The position numbers were made by a program, and so were the translations under genes. DNA of 64,000 bases from assembly GCA_947629915.1 (NCBI GenBank), contig CANRFN010000004.1, positions 47,525 through 111,524 on the forward strand, written 5' to 3'. Under the pieces are notes generated by a model. It was not told the origin of the DNA. It did not search any database and was given only the letters and a program-made list of their open reading frames with translations. Each line of letters opens with the position of its first letter. The stretch's first letter is position 1. The stretch comes from an uncultured Oscillospiraceae bacterium. GTDB lineage: Bacteria > Bacillota > Clostridia > Oscillospirales > Oscillospiraceae. Shown piece by piece: positions 25,852 through 34,900 of the stretch.

Positions 25852-26412
25852 TCAAATCTCCAACTCTTCCGGGTGTTCTTCCCCTTCTTCCCCCAGCAGC
25901 AGGGCGTTCTCTCCCAGGAGATCGTCTTTCAGTGTGCTGGGCACCGGGATTCCCCTGGCGGCAGCGGCGGCGTTCTCCGCGAGAATGGCGGCATCCCGCT
26001 CCGCATTGAGACCCTGCCGCTCTGCAAAGGCGGCACGGTCCTCTTCTATGCGCGTGTTCGTGCGATTTGAGAGGGCGCTGATGTCTTTCAACGTCTTGCT
26101 GAGCTGCGCGTTCTGCTGCTGCAGGTGCCAGATCATCTCCTGCTGCCTGTGGATGAGGGCCTCCAGTTCCACGATGCGGGCCCGGGCCTCGCTCTCCCCC
26201 TGGGAGATGGTGCGCGGTTCGTCCTGCGGACCCATGCCCTGGCCGGGCTTTCCCCGCCGGCCGGTGAGGATGATGTCGCCGGTCTCAGGGTCCTCTTTTC
26301 CCACAAGTCTGCGCACCGATCGGGCCTTCCGCTTCTCTTTATCCCAAAAATTGGTGGATTCGTAGATGTACGTGACGCCGGTCTTCTTGTTGTGCATGTG
26401 AATCAGGCCCAT
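25852..26412 (-). CDS. Coiled-coil protein with transposase-associated-like N terminus
   Basis: A 186-residue soluble protein. The N terminus (GVTYIYESTNFWDKEKRKAR, then LVGKEDPETGDIILTGRR) resembles the short N-terminal segment found in some IS-type transposases and their relatives. A coiled coil follows at about 75-125 (EARARIVELEALIHRQQEMI) and the C terminus is acidic (EEGEEHPEELEI). No catalytic domain is present, so it is either a stand-alone adaptor or the domesticated end of a transposase. The ATG at 26412 follows GAGGGGATTTC. Confidence 0.6.
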   Translation of the reverse strand: MGLIHMHNKKTGVTYIYESTNFWDKEKRKARSVRRLVGKEDPETGDIILTGRRGKPGQGMGPQDEPRTISQGESEARARIVELEALIHRQQEMIWHLQQQNAQLSKTLKDISALSNRTNTRIEEDRAAFAERQGLNAERDAAILAENAAAAARGIPVPSTLKDDLLGENALLLGEEGEEHPEELEI

Positions 26413-26567
26413 GAAATCCCCTCCCCAGTGGATGGTTCTATAGTAAGCGCTTCTGTGCTGCATGTCAACGGAGAATTTGGCTTTTTTCTCCTTTTCTCCA
26501 ACCGGATCAAATCCGCTCTGCCCGTTTCCGTCCCCAAGCCCTTTCCCATCCCTCTGGAGGTGTGATC

Positions 26568-27758
26568 ATGGCCCTCACCTTAAAATCCCTCTGCGCCGAG
26601 AACGACAACCAGTTTCAGCTCACCCTGGTGGCCGGCGGAAACGGATACCGCAACGCCGTCACATGGGTGCACATCGTAGAGGACAGCTACATCATCCCCT
26701 ACTTCCACGGCTCCGAGCTGGCGGTAACCACCGGCATCAAGGCGGTCCAGGACCCGGGATGGCTGTTCGCCCTGGTGAAGGAGCTGAACGCCAGGGATGC
26801 GGCGGGGCTGGTCATCAACATCGGCCCATACGTCAGCAGCATCCCCCAGGAGATTCTGGACTACGCAGACCGGGAGGAGTTTCCCCTGCTCACCATGCCG
26901 TGGAAAATTTCTGTGGCGGACATGGTGAAAAGCTTCTGCACACGCATTATCAACGAACGGCAGGAGAGCGCCCTTCTGGACCGCGCCCTTCTGGACGCCA
27001 TTTTGAAGCGGGGGGATTTTGCCGAGCACCAGGAGGTCCTGGGTCCCCGCTGGGGTCCGGACTGTCTCATGACAGTCATCGTGTTTCAGATCGTGGAGAG
27101 CGAGGACAGCGCACACAGTCTGGAGGAGCAGGGGTACGCCTTCATCAACCGGCTCCGGCGGTTCAAGACCATCAACAACCTCACCGCGGCCCGCTTCGGC
27201 GTGGTCTCCTACGAGGGCACCCGGATGGTGGTCACGAACCAGGTGGACCGGAAGTGGATCCCGGAGCTGCTGCAGATCATCATGGACGTGTACGCAGACG
27301 CATACAGGGCCAAGTCCCTGTACATCGGCGTGGGGATTGAGGTAAAGGGGATCCAGGAGCTCAATCGGAGCTGCCTTCGGGCCCAGACCGCCATGCGCAT
27401 GGCCATCTACCGCCGGGTCCCATACGTCCGCTTTGAGGACATGGGCATCTACCAGATCCTCTTCTCCGTGAAGGACACCGAGGTGCTCCACGCCTATGCA
27501 GACAACTTGCTGGGCCCCATCGAGGACGAGCGGGAGCAGAAGCAAGGCTATCTGGAGCTGCTCCAGTCCTATATAGACCACGACCGGTCTCTCGAACAGA
27601 CCGCCGCTGCCCTATACCTCCACCGCAACACCGTGAACTACCGCCTGCAGAAGCTCCGGGAGCTGCTGGGCTCCCCCCTGAAGACGGTGGAGGACCTCTT
27701 CCCCTATCAGCTGGCCCTGGCCATCCGGGACATGGAGCGCAAGGCCATCTCCAAGTAA
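26568..27758 (+). CDS. PucR-family transcriptional regulator
   Basis: A 396-residue regulator. The N-terminal PucR domain (about 5-125; LTLVAGGNGYRNAVTWVHI and FHGSELAVTTGIKA) binds small ligands, the middle is a GGDEF-like divergent region, and the C terminus carries a helix-turn-helix (LEQTAAALYLHRNTVNYRLQKLRELLG, about 343-369). Relatives often control purine or amino-acid catabolism; the nucleoside salvage genes at 37-46 kb are plausible but unproven targets. The ATG at 26568 follows GGAGGTGTGATC. Confidence 0.88.
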   Translation: MALTLKSLCAENDNQFQLTLVAGGNGYRNAVTWVHIVEDSYIIPYFHGSELAVTTGIKAVQDPGWLFALVKELNARDAAGLVINIGPYVSSIPQEILDYADREEFPLLTMPWKISVADMVKSFCTRIINERQESALLDRALLDAILKRGDFAEHQEVLGPRWGPDCLMTVIVFQIVESEDSAHSLEEQGYAFINRLRRFKTINNLTAARFGVVSYEGTRMVVTNQVDRKWIPELLQIIMDVYADAYRAKSLYIGVGIEVKGIQELNRSCLRAQTAMRMAIYRRVPYVRFEDMGIYQILFSVKDTEVLHAYADNLLGPIEDEREQKQGYLELLQSYIDHDRSLEQTAAALYLHRNTVNYRLQKLRELLGSPLKTVEDLFPYQLALAIRDMERKAISK

Positions 27759-27770
27759 GACAAAAAGAAC

Positions 27771-27810
27771 ACGAGGGCCTCTCCTGTGGGGAGAGGCCCT
27801 CGTTGCGTTT
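27771..27810 (+). terminator. Terminator after the PucR gene
   Basis: A perfect 14-bp stem (27771-27784 with 27790-27803), 5-nt loop, then TGCGTTT. Confidence 0.75.
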
Positions 27811-27837
27811 CAGATAGACCGGGTTCGGTACCGGCGC

Positions 27838-28038
27838 TCAGCGCTGGAAGAACTGGTGGACCCAGTTCAGGAAACCGGTGCCGGCGGAGGAGATGAGGCG
27901 ATCCCGCATCTCGTTGCCGATGATGTCATAGCCCTCGCGGGTGCCGGCGAGAGGGAAAGAGCCGGTGCCGAGGGGGAAGGGATCCAGCCCAGTGTTGAAG
28001 TAGTTGATCAGTCCGTTGTTGGAATAGTTGAAATACAT
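27838..28038 (-). CDS. Small hypothetical protein, 66 residues
   Basis: A short gene with a strong ribosome site (AGGAGG seven bases before the ATG). The product has a YFNYSNNGLINYFNTGLDPF opening, no hydrophobic segment long enough to span a membrane, and a C-terminal GFLNWVHQFFQR that may be amphipathic. No family recognised. It stands alone between the PucR terminator and a region of direct repeats. Confidence 0.6.
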   Translation of the reverse strand: MYFNYSNNGLINYFNTGLDPFPLGTGSFPLAGTREGYDIIGNEMRDRLISSAGTGFLNWVHQFFQR

Positions 28039-28160
28039 GGTAGAGACCTCCTGTATGAGATGGGGTTCGCGGCGCGGACCCGTGTTTCAGATTTCGTGCC
28101 TATTATAGCGCGGCGGGGAGAAGAGAGAAGGGGCGCCACGCCCAATCTTTTCCCCGGTTT

Positions 28161-28266
28161 TTGTACTCCGCGCACAAAAGGCCGGTTTTTCGCGGACACG
28201 TGGCCGCCCCATATGGACACCCATTTCCGCAATCTGGCAATAAAGTTGTATTCTTCGCACAAAAGG
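28161..28266. repeat. Pair of 21-bp direct repeats in the intergenic region
   Basis: TTGTACTCCGCGCACAAAAG(G) at 28161-28181 and TTGTATTCTTCGCACAAAAG(G) at 28246-28266 agree at 18 of 21 positions, 85 bp apart. They lie in the 307-bp gap (28039-28345) between the 66-residue gene and the Sel1-repeat gene, upstream of the former on the minus strand, and could be regulator sites. A TATAAT-like -10 for the 66-residue gene is seen near 28105. Confidence 0.5.
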
Positions 28267-28272
28267 ATGCGC

Positions 28273-28308
28273 AAAAAAAGAGACACCGGGGATTACCCCC
28301 GGTGTCTC
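28273..28308 (-). terminator. Terminator of the Sel1-repeat gene
   Basis: A 12-bp perfect stem (28280-28291 with 28297-28308), 5-nt loop; on the minus strand it is followed by seven T residues. Confidence 0.9.
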
Positions 28309-28345
28309 GTCTTCTCTTGCTGCGCCAGTATTGCGGCGATGCACT

Positions 28346-31300
28346 CTATTCACCGCCCTGCCGGTCCTCCAGCCGGGCCAGGGCCGCCTCCGCCTCCTGG
28401 CAGCCCCCGTCTGCGGCCTTGCGGTAGTACTCCATGGCCCGGGCGGGGTTGGCCCGCTGTCCGCCGATGCCCTTCTCCGCAAAGGTGCCCAGCTTATAGA
28501 GGGCCAGGGCAAAACCCCGCTCCGCCGCCTTTCGGTACCAGCCCACGGCCCTGCGCAGGTTCTTGCGCACGCCGCAGCCCATCTCGGTGCACACCGCCAC
28601 CCCGTACATGCCCAAGGTGTTGTCCTCCTCGGCGGCCTGGAGATAGAGGTGATATCCCTTCTCCAAATCCAGGTCGAGGCCCTCGCCGGTGCAGTACATC
28701 TCCGCCAGGGCGCACATGGCCAGGGTGTTGTCCCGGTTGGCCGCTTCCCGATACAGTTTCACGGCGGTTTTCAGGTTTTGCTCTACGCCGATGCCCCTCT
28801 CGTAGCAGCGGCCCAGGCAGTATGCAGCGTCCGGCTGGTCCTCGCTGGCCATCTCGTAGAGCTGCGCCGCCCGGGCCGGGTTTTCCTCGGCGCCCCAGCC
28901 GTTCTCCAGGCAGCGGCCCAGGGCGTAGCAGGCCCTGGTGTCCCCTTGTTTTGCGGCGATCTCGTAGTACTGCACCGCCTTGGCGAAGTCCTGGGGCACG
29001 AACTCCCCCGCCTGGTAGATGCGGCCCAGGGCAAAACAGGCCTGGTTGTGCTCCTGCTCTGCCGCCTTCTCATACCAGTACAGGGCCATCTTGGGGTCCC
29101 GCGGGACATCATGGCCCTCCTCATAGCAGCAGCCCAGGATGAACTGGGCCGCAGGGAACTCCCGCTCCGCCGAGATGCGATAGTACATCATGGCCTTTTC
29201 CGCGTCCCGGGGCACCCCGAAGCCCTGCTCATAGCAGAGGCCCAGGTAGCAGATGGCGTACTCATCGTTCTGCTCCGCCGCCTCCTGGAAGTACTGTACC
29301 GCCTTCTCCGGGTCCTTCCGGCAGCCCTTGCCGATGCTGCAGCAGAGGCCCAGATTCACCATGGCCCGGCTGTCCTTGTGGGCGGCGGCCTTACGGTACC
29401 AGTACAGGGCCTTTTTCATGTTCGGCTCCGTGCCAATTCCCTGCTCATAGCTCCAGCCCAGGTCCGTCATGGCGGGGGGATACTCCGTTTTGGCCGCCCT
29501 CTTGCGGAGGTTCAGGGCCCGCTCCGGGTCCTTCCGCACGCCGGCGCCATTCTCATAGAGCCTTGCCAGGGCGCAGATACACCGGGGCTCGCCTTTGGCC
29601 ACCCCCATCTTGTACCAGTACGCCGCCTCCTCCGGGGTACTGTTGGGAAGGACCCCGTCCGCATAGAGGGCGCCCAGGTGGTACATGGCGGCGGTAAAGC
29701 CCTGGTCGCTGGCGGCCTTGTAGAGGCGGACCGCCTTGGCCATCTCCTCCGGGTCCGCCTGCTTGCACTTCCGCTCCAGGATGATGGCGAGGCAGAACTG
29801 TCCCCGGGGGTCTCCCAGGTCCGCCGCCTTCTGATACCACTGAGCCGCGAGATCCAGATCCTGTTCCACGCCCTTGCCGCTCTCATAGCACCAGCCCAGG
29901 TTGCAGAGCCCTCTGGGGAAGTTCTGGGAGGCCGCCAGCCGGTAGTACTCCGCGGCCTTTTTCTCATCCCGCTCCGTGCCAACGCCCTCTTCATAGCAGA
30001 GTCCCAGGGCGCACTGGCCCGAGGGGTCTCCGTTGTCCGCCGCGGTCTCATACCACTGGAAGGCCCGCTCCGGGCTCCGATCCACCCCGATGCCGTGCTC
30101 ATAGCACCAGCCCAGGTTGTACATGGCGTCTGTGTTGCCCAGCACCGCGGCCTGGCGGTACAGGTTTGCAGCCTGCTGTTTGTCCACGGCCACCCCGTTG
30201 CCCCACATGTAGCAGTTGCCCAGAAGGTACATGGCGTTCACGTCCTCCAGGCCCGCCGCCTCCCTGTAGCAGTCCACCGCTTTGGCGAGATCTTTCTCCA
30301 CAAAGTGGCCCTGCTCATAGCACACGCCCATGGCCACGAGGGCGCCGGGAAACTTGTCTGCCGCCGCCTTTTGATACATCTCCACGGCCTTCTGCCGCTG
30401 CTCCTGGGGGGCGCCCTCCCGGTCCAGATAGCGGGCGGTGCAGAAGATGCCCCGGGCATCCCCCAGCTCCGCCGCCTTCTGATACCACTTGAAGGCCTCA
30501 TCATCGTCCTGGGGCACGCCGTAGCCGGTCTCATAGCACCAGGCCAGGCTGCACATGCCCACGGTGCTGTCCCGCTCGGCGGCGGCCCGGTACAGGATGG
30601 CCGCCTTCTTCCAGTCCTGCTCCACGCCCCGGCCGTACTCGTAGCACCAGCCCAGGCACTCCAGGGCCCGGGGCAGCTCCTGATCGGCGGCCCGGGTGAA
30701 CCACTTGGCCGCCTCATCATCGCTCTGTTCCACGCCGATGCCGTAGGCGTAGCACCAGCCCAGGTCGAACTCGCCGTAGCAGTCTCCCCGGTCTGCGGCG
30801 GCCCGGTACAGGATCAGGGCCCGCTCCAGGTTTTTCTCCACCCCCTGGCCGTTCTCGTAGCAGGAGCCCAGATAGGCCAGCGCCCGGGGAAACTCCTGCT
30901 CGGCCGCAGCGGAGTACCAGTACACCATGTCTTTGTCGCTCTGGGGCACACCGTTGCCGGTCTCATAGCACCAGCCCAGATAGCACTTGGCGTCTGGGAC
31001 GTCCTGGTCTATCGCCTGGCGGAAGTAGGACACCGCGGTCTCCCAGTTCTGCTCCACGCAGAAGCCGTTGGCGTAGCACTCCCCCATCATATAGAGCCCC
31101 GGCCCAAAGTTCTCCTCCACTGCCCGGGACACCAGCTGATACCCCCGCTGATGGTCCTGGGGGAAGGTATCGGAGTGAAAGAGGAGATAGGCCAGGTTGC
31201 ACCAGGCCACCGGATCGTCCAGCTCCTCCACCTGCCGGAAGCACAGTTCCGCCTGGTAGAGATCTCTGTCCACCCCGTGGCCCTCGATAAAGCAGACGCC

Positions 31301-31534
31301 CATGCAGTAGAATGCCATCGGGGTATTCTGCTCCATGGACTCTTCCAGATAGTACACTGCCAGTTTGTCTTTGTGTTTATCGAAGGTCCGCTCGGCCATG
31401 CCCAGCCAGCCCTCGCCGCTGATGCTGTACTCGTCGATGGGCATCAGATTGCCCCCGCAGTTGGGACACCGGTCCAGATTGGGATCGTCCGTGACGTACC
31501 CGCAGTCCGGATTATCGCAGCAGCTGTACTCCAT
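28346..31534 (-). CDS. Giant Sel1-repeat protein with N-terminal zinc ribbon
   Basis: A 1062-residue solenoid of about 27 Sel1-like (TPR-type) repeats of 36-38 residues, each with the pattern A-x-x-x-L-G-x-C-Y-E-x-G-x-G-V-x-x-D. The first about 30 residues form a probable zinc ribbon (CCDNPDCGYVTDDPNLDRC followed by P-N-C-G-G). There is no signal peptide, so it is likely cytoplasmic and a scaffold for protein-protein contacts. Many repeats keep a WCYE core, and their similarity suggests recent expansion; some (near residues 380-400 and 560-620) are diverged. Partners are not revealed by neighbours. Confidence 0.88.
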   Translation of the reverse strand: MEYSCCDNPDCGYVTDDPNLDRCPNCGGNLMPIDEYSISGEGWLGMAERTFDKHKDKLAVYYLEESMEQNTPMAFYCMGVCFIEGHGVDRDLYQAELCFRQVEELDDPVAWCNLAYLLFHSDTFPQDHQRGYQLVSRAVEENFGPGLYMMGECYANGFCVEQNWETAVSYFRQAIDQDVPDAKCYLGWCYETGNGVPQSDKDMVYWYSAAAEQEFPRALAYLGSCYENGQGVEKNLERALILYRAAADRGDCYGEFDLGWCYAYGIGVEQSDDEAAKWFTRAADQELPRALECLGWCYEYGRGVEQDWKKAAILYRAAAERDSTVGMCSLAWCYETGYGVPQDDDEAFKWYQKAAELGDARGIFCTARYLDREGAPQEQRQKAVEMYQKAAADKFPGALVAMGVCYEQGHFVEKDLAKAVDCYREAAGLEDVNAMYLLGNCYMWGNGVAVDKQQAANLYRQAAVLGNTDAMYNLGWCYEHGIGVDRSPERAFQWYETAADNGDPSGQCALGLCYEEGVGTERDEKKAAEYYRLAASQNFPRGLCNLGWCYESGKGVEQDLDLAAQWYQKAADLGDPRGQFCLAIILERKCKQADPEEMAKAVRLYKAASDQGFTAAMYHLGALYADGVLPNSTPEEAAYWYKMGVAKGEPRCICALARLYENGAGVRKDPERALNLRKRAAKTEYPPAMTDLGWSYEQGIGTEPNMKKALYWYRKAAAHKDSRAMVNLGLCCSIGKGCRKDPEKAVQYFQEAAEQNDEYAICYLGLCYEQGFGVPRDAEKAMMYYRISAEREFPAAQFILGCCYEEGHDVPRDPKMALYWYEKAAEQEHNQACFALGRIYQAGEFVPQDFAKAVQYYEIAAKQGDTRACYALGRCLENGWGAEENPARAAQLYEMASEDQPDAAYCLGRCYERGIGVEQNLKTAVKLYREAANRDNTLAMCALAEMYCTGEGLDLDLEKGYHLYLQAAEEDNTLGMYGVAVCTEMGCGVRKNLRRAVGWYRKAAERGFALALYKLGTFAEKGIGGQRANPARAMEYYRKAADGGCQEAEAALARLEDRQGGE

Positions 31535-31580
31535 ATGGGAACACGCTCCCTTCCAGCCCTATGGCTTTTTCTTCTCCTCC

Positions 31581-31608
31581 ATTTTACCACAGTTTGTGGA
31601 AAATGCAA
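31581..31608 (-). promoter_or_regulatory. Promoter of the Sel1 gene with operator-like spacer
   Basis: On the minus strand TTGCAT and TAAAAT are 16 bp apart. The spacer contains the dyad CCACA-AAC-TGTGG. A related copy (plus strand ATTTTCAGACAGTTTGTGGG) lies 77 bp away at 31658-31677, so the pair may be regulator sites. Confidence 0.5.
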
Positions 31609-31838
31609 CCCGGATAGCGCGGTTTTCTCCGCCCGCCAGTTCCCAACTGCGGGTTTCATTTTCAGACAGTTTGTGGGAAAACTTCAGGGTTCCACCGGCT
31701 GGCTTTGCCCGTTTCTTACAATTCTTCTGCTGTTCTCACAATCTTTTCCTTTTCCCGGTTGAAATTCCCACCGAATTCCTGTAAAATCCCCTAAATTTCA
31801 AGTTGTATGCTCTGTCCGATGCTCACGAGAAGCCTTCT

Positions 31839-31900
31839 CCCGCCGCACAGGATATAGATGCGGCGGGCGGCTGACCCCCAAAAGGGGTCAGCCGCCCGCC
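31839..31900 (-). other. Two overlapping, mutually exclusive hairpins after the nucleotidase gene
   Basis: A perfect 17-bp stem (31862-31878 with 31884-31900) sits 34 bases past the nucleotidase stop; a 9-bp alternative (31839-31847 with 31859-31867) shares its arm. Neither is followed by a T-run on the minus strand, so this may act as a terminator needing other factors, or as an mRNA 3' stabiliser. The rest of the 31535-31934 gap holds the Sel1 promoter and no gene. Confidence 0.5.
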
Positions 31901-31934
31901 TGCTATGAAGAAGGTTTCCCGGAAAGTGTGAGGA

Positions 31935-34900
31935 TTACTCCTCTTCCCTGCGCTTGAGCACCGCGATTCCGGAGGCAGAGCACAGGGCCGCTACCACCCA
32001 GATGATCATGGACACATCGCCAGTCTGCGGCGGGGTATCCAGAGGAGCATCGGGCTCGGTGGTGGGAAGTGGCTCGGGCTCGGTGGCGGGAGGCGTCTCG
32101 GGCGCCAGAGCGCCGGTGCCGGTGTAGGCGCCTGCGATCAGGTGGGCCGCCGCGTCCACGGCCAGTTTGCCGCCGTTGGCCTCGCCCTCGGCAGTGAGCT
32201 CTTCGATCATGCTCTCGTTGTCTGCCAGGGTGTTGCTGTACAGCTTCGCCGTATCGTTCCAGGCCTTGAACGGGGTGTCGCTGGTGGCGACATACTCGTT
32301 GGTGGCCACCTTGATGGTCTTGGTCTCATAGCCCGGCGCCCATGTGCCGTTCTGATAGACCAGCGTACCGTCCAGGAGGGTGAGGGCGGTGACTTTGCCC
32401 TCGTTGTTGTAGTAGGCGTTGATGCCGCTCATTCTGAGGCCCATGCCGCTGCCGCTGCCCACTGCGAACTCCACGATGGTGAGGAACTCGGGATAGGTCA
32501 CCTCATAGGCGTAGATCAGGTTGCCGAACGGGGCGATGGTGTACACGTCGCCCACGGTGATGTTCCGCGTGGTGGCGCCGTCTGCCATCACCAGCGTGGT
32601 GCGGATGCCGCCGTTGTTGGTAAAGCCCACATCGGCGCCCACGGCTTTGGCCATGAGACCGGACATCCAGTTGCCGGCGGTGGAGGACATGCCGTTGCCA
32701 TCGATGCCGTCCTTGGTGAGGTTCGTGTCCACAGCGCCGAGAACGGTGTTCAGGGCATCGGCCACGTTGGCCACTGCGGCGTCAGAGAGCTTCACCATGT
32801 CGGGATCCAGCTCGGTGCCCACGTTGGCATCGGTCTTCACCAGCTTGTCCTTGTTGTCCGTCACAACAACGATGTTGTTCTTCGCCACGGAGACGCCGGT
32901 CACCTTGCCGTCTGCATCCGCCTGGAACACCAGTTTGGCATTGCAGTAGTTGGCTGCGGCGTTCTTGGGCTGCATGTAGACGATGCCGCGGGTCTCGCCG
33001 GTCTGGCCGCTGTGAGAGTGGCCGCCCAGCACCAGGTCGATGACGGTGCCCTCCACCAGCATGTTGGCCATAGCGCCGCCGTCCGCGTGGCCCAGGAGCA
33101 CAACGGCATCGCAGCCCAGCTCGGTCTCCAGCTTCACAGCCAGAGCTTCCAGGGCAGCGGCGTCCTCGGTGATCTTGTAGCCCCGCTCGGTGAACTTGGC
33201 TGCCATGATGTCCTTGGCGTAGTCGTCTGCAAAGCCCAGAATACCGATCTTCACGGTGATGGTCTTGCCGGCGGCGTCAGTGGCAGTCTTCTCCACAATG
33301 ACGTACGGCTGGGCGATCTTGGCGGGCTCGCCGTTCAGGGTGATGTTAGAGGTAACCACAGGAATCTTGCTATCTCCAACGTAGCCGCTGAAGTCATACT
33401 TGCCGATGGTGGCATCGTCATCGATGACGGTCTCCACGCCCCAGTCGAACTCATGGTTGCCCAGGGCCACGGCGTCATACTTCATGAGGTCGTAGGCGGC
33501 CATCATGGGCATGCCGTTCTGGAGGTTGGACACCACGTTTGCCTGATAGATATCGCCGGCATCCAGCAGCAGCACGCCGTCCGGATTGGTCTTGCGGGCA
33601 TCGTTTACCTTGTCCGCGATATAGGCCAGCAGGTACTGATACTTGGCGGGGTCGCCGGAAGAGGTGTCGATCAGGGAGCCGTGGACATCGGAGGTGGAGA
33701 ACACGTCCACCACATAGCCCTCGATGGGCGCCTCGGGTGCATCGTTCTTGGGCTCCTCAGCCGCATCGGTGCCCTTCACAGCCACGGTGTAGAAGCTGTA
33801 CTCATAGGCAACGCCGCCGCCGTTGATGCCGTAGGTGGTGAACTGCTCTTTGTATTGCTCCACATACTGATTTGCATTGCCGTTGTAGGCCGCGTTGGTG
33901 GCGTGGATGTTGAACACGCCGGTGCCGCTGGCGGCTTCCAGATCAAAGGCGCTGAGGTCTGTGGCCTCTGCCGCCAGGCTCAGGCCGTTGCCGGAGGCGG
34001 GATAGGTGAGATAGCCGCCCTCCGCCTTCAGCAGCAGGTTGCCGCTGGCGTCGTGGGAGACCTCAAACACGGTGGCGTCTGCGGGCAGTTCTGCCACGCC
34101 GCCGGTCTCGGTGGCCGTTGCATAGGCCGCACCGGAGTTCATCTTGCCGTCACCTGCGCCGGCGATGGCCAGATTCAGACCCGGGTTCACGATGGCGACC
34201 TTATCGCCGTCCTTCAGCTCGGTGGCCAGCTTACCGGTGGTCACCACGTTGTATGCCTTGAAGGTAAACGCCGGGCCGCCGCTGCCGTAGCCGTAGGTGG
34301 TGAACTTGCCGCTGTAGATCTCCAGCGCCTGGCTGTTGCCCTGGTAGCTGGCATTGACGCAGATAAAGTTCACGCCGCCGTCCACGGTCTTGGCCTCCCA
34401 GAGGCTGTACTCGGTGGCCGCCGTCTCAACGCTGAGGCCGTTGCCGGTGGGAGGATAGGTGAGATAGCCGTCCCCTACCTTCAGGTTCCAGCCGCCCTCC
34501 ACCTTCACGGGGGTGATGATGGCGGCGTCAGCGCCGGCGTACAGGCGGTTGCCGATCCGGCTGGCCTCGGAGATGCTCATCTTCTCGCCGTTGGGGGTAG
34601 CGCTCAGGGCAGCGCCATCGCCGTCATGATAGAGGAGCATGGGCACGCCGTCCTGGATCTCTTCCATCTCAGCGCCGATCACTTCGGTGGTGTCGGGCAG
34701 AGCCACTGCGGACATGTCGCCGGAGTAGCTGATGGACCAGGTGCAGATGGTCTCGCCATTGGCGTTCTTGCCGTCCTTGGCCTCGCTGTTGGGATAGACG
34801 CCGCCGTCCTTCTCGGTGAGCTTCTTGACGTAGTTGGCGATCATATCCTGTACGGTGCCGCCGCCCAGGTCGTCATTCTGGGACCAGATCTGCTGAGTGG

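Noticed and set aside
28161..28266. CRISPR array
   Set aside because: Only two imperfect copies of a 21-mer, no cas genes; treated as paired direct repeats.
28331..31762. A 1143-codon plus-strand frame opposite the Sel1 gene
   Set aside because: Complement of the repeats; no recognisable domain or start signal.
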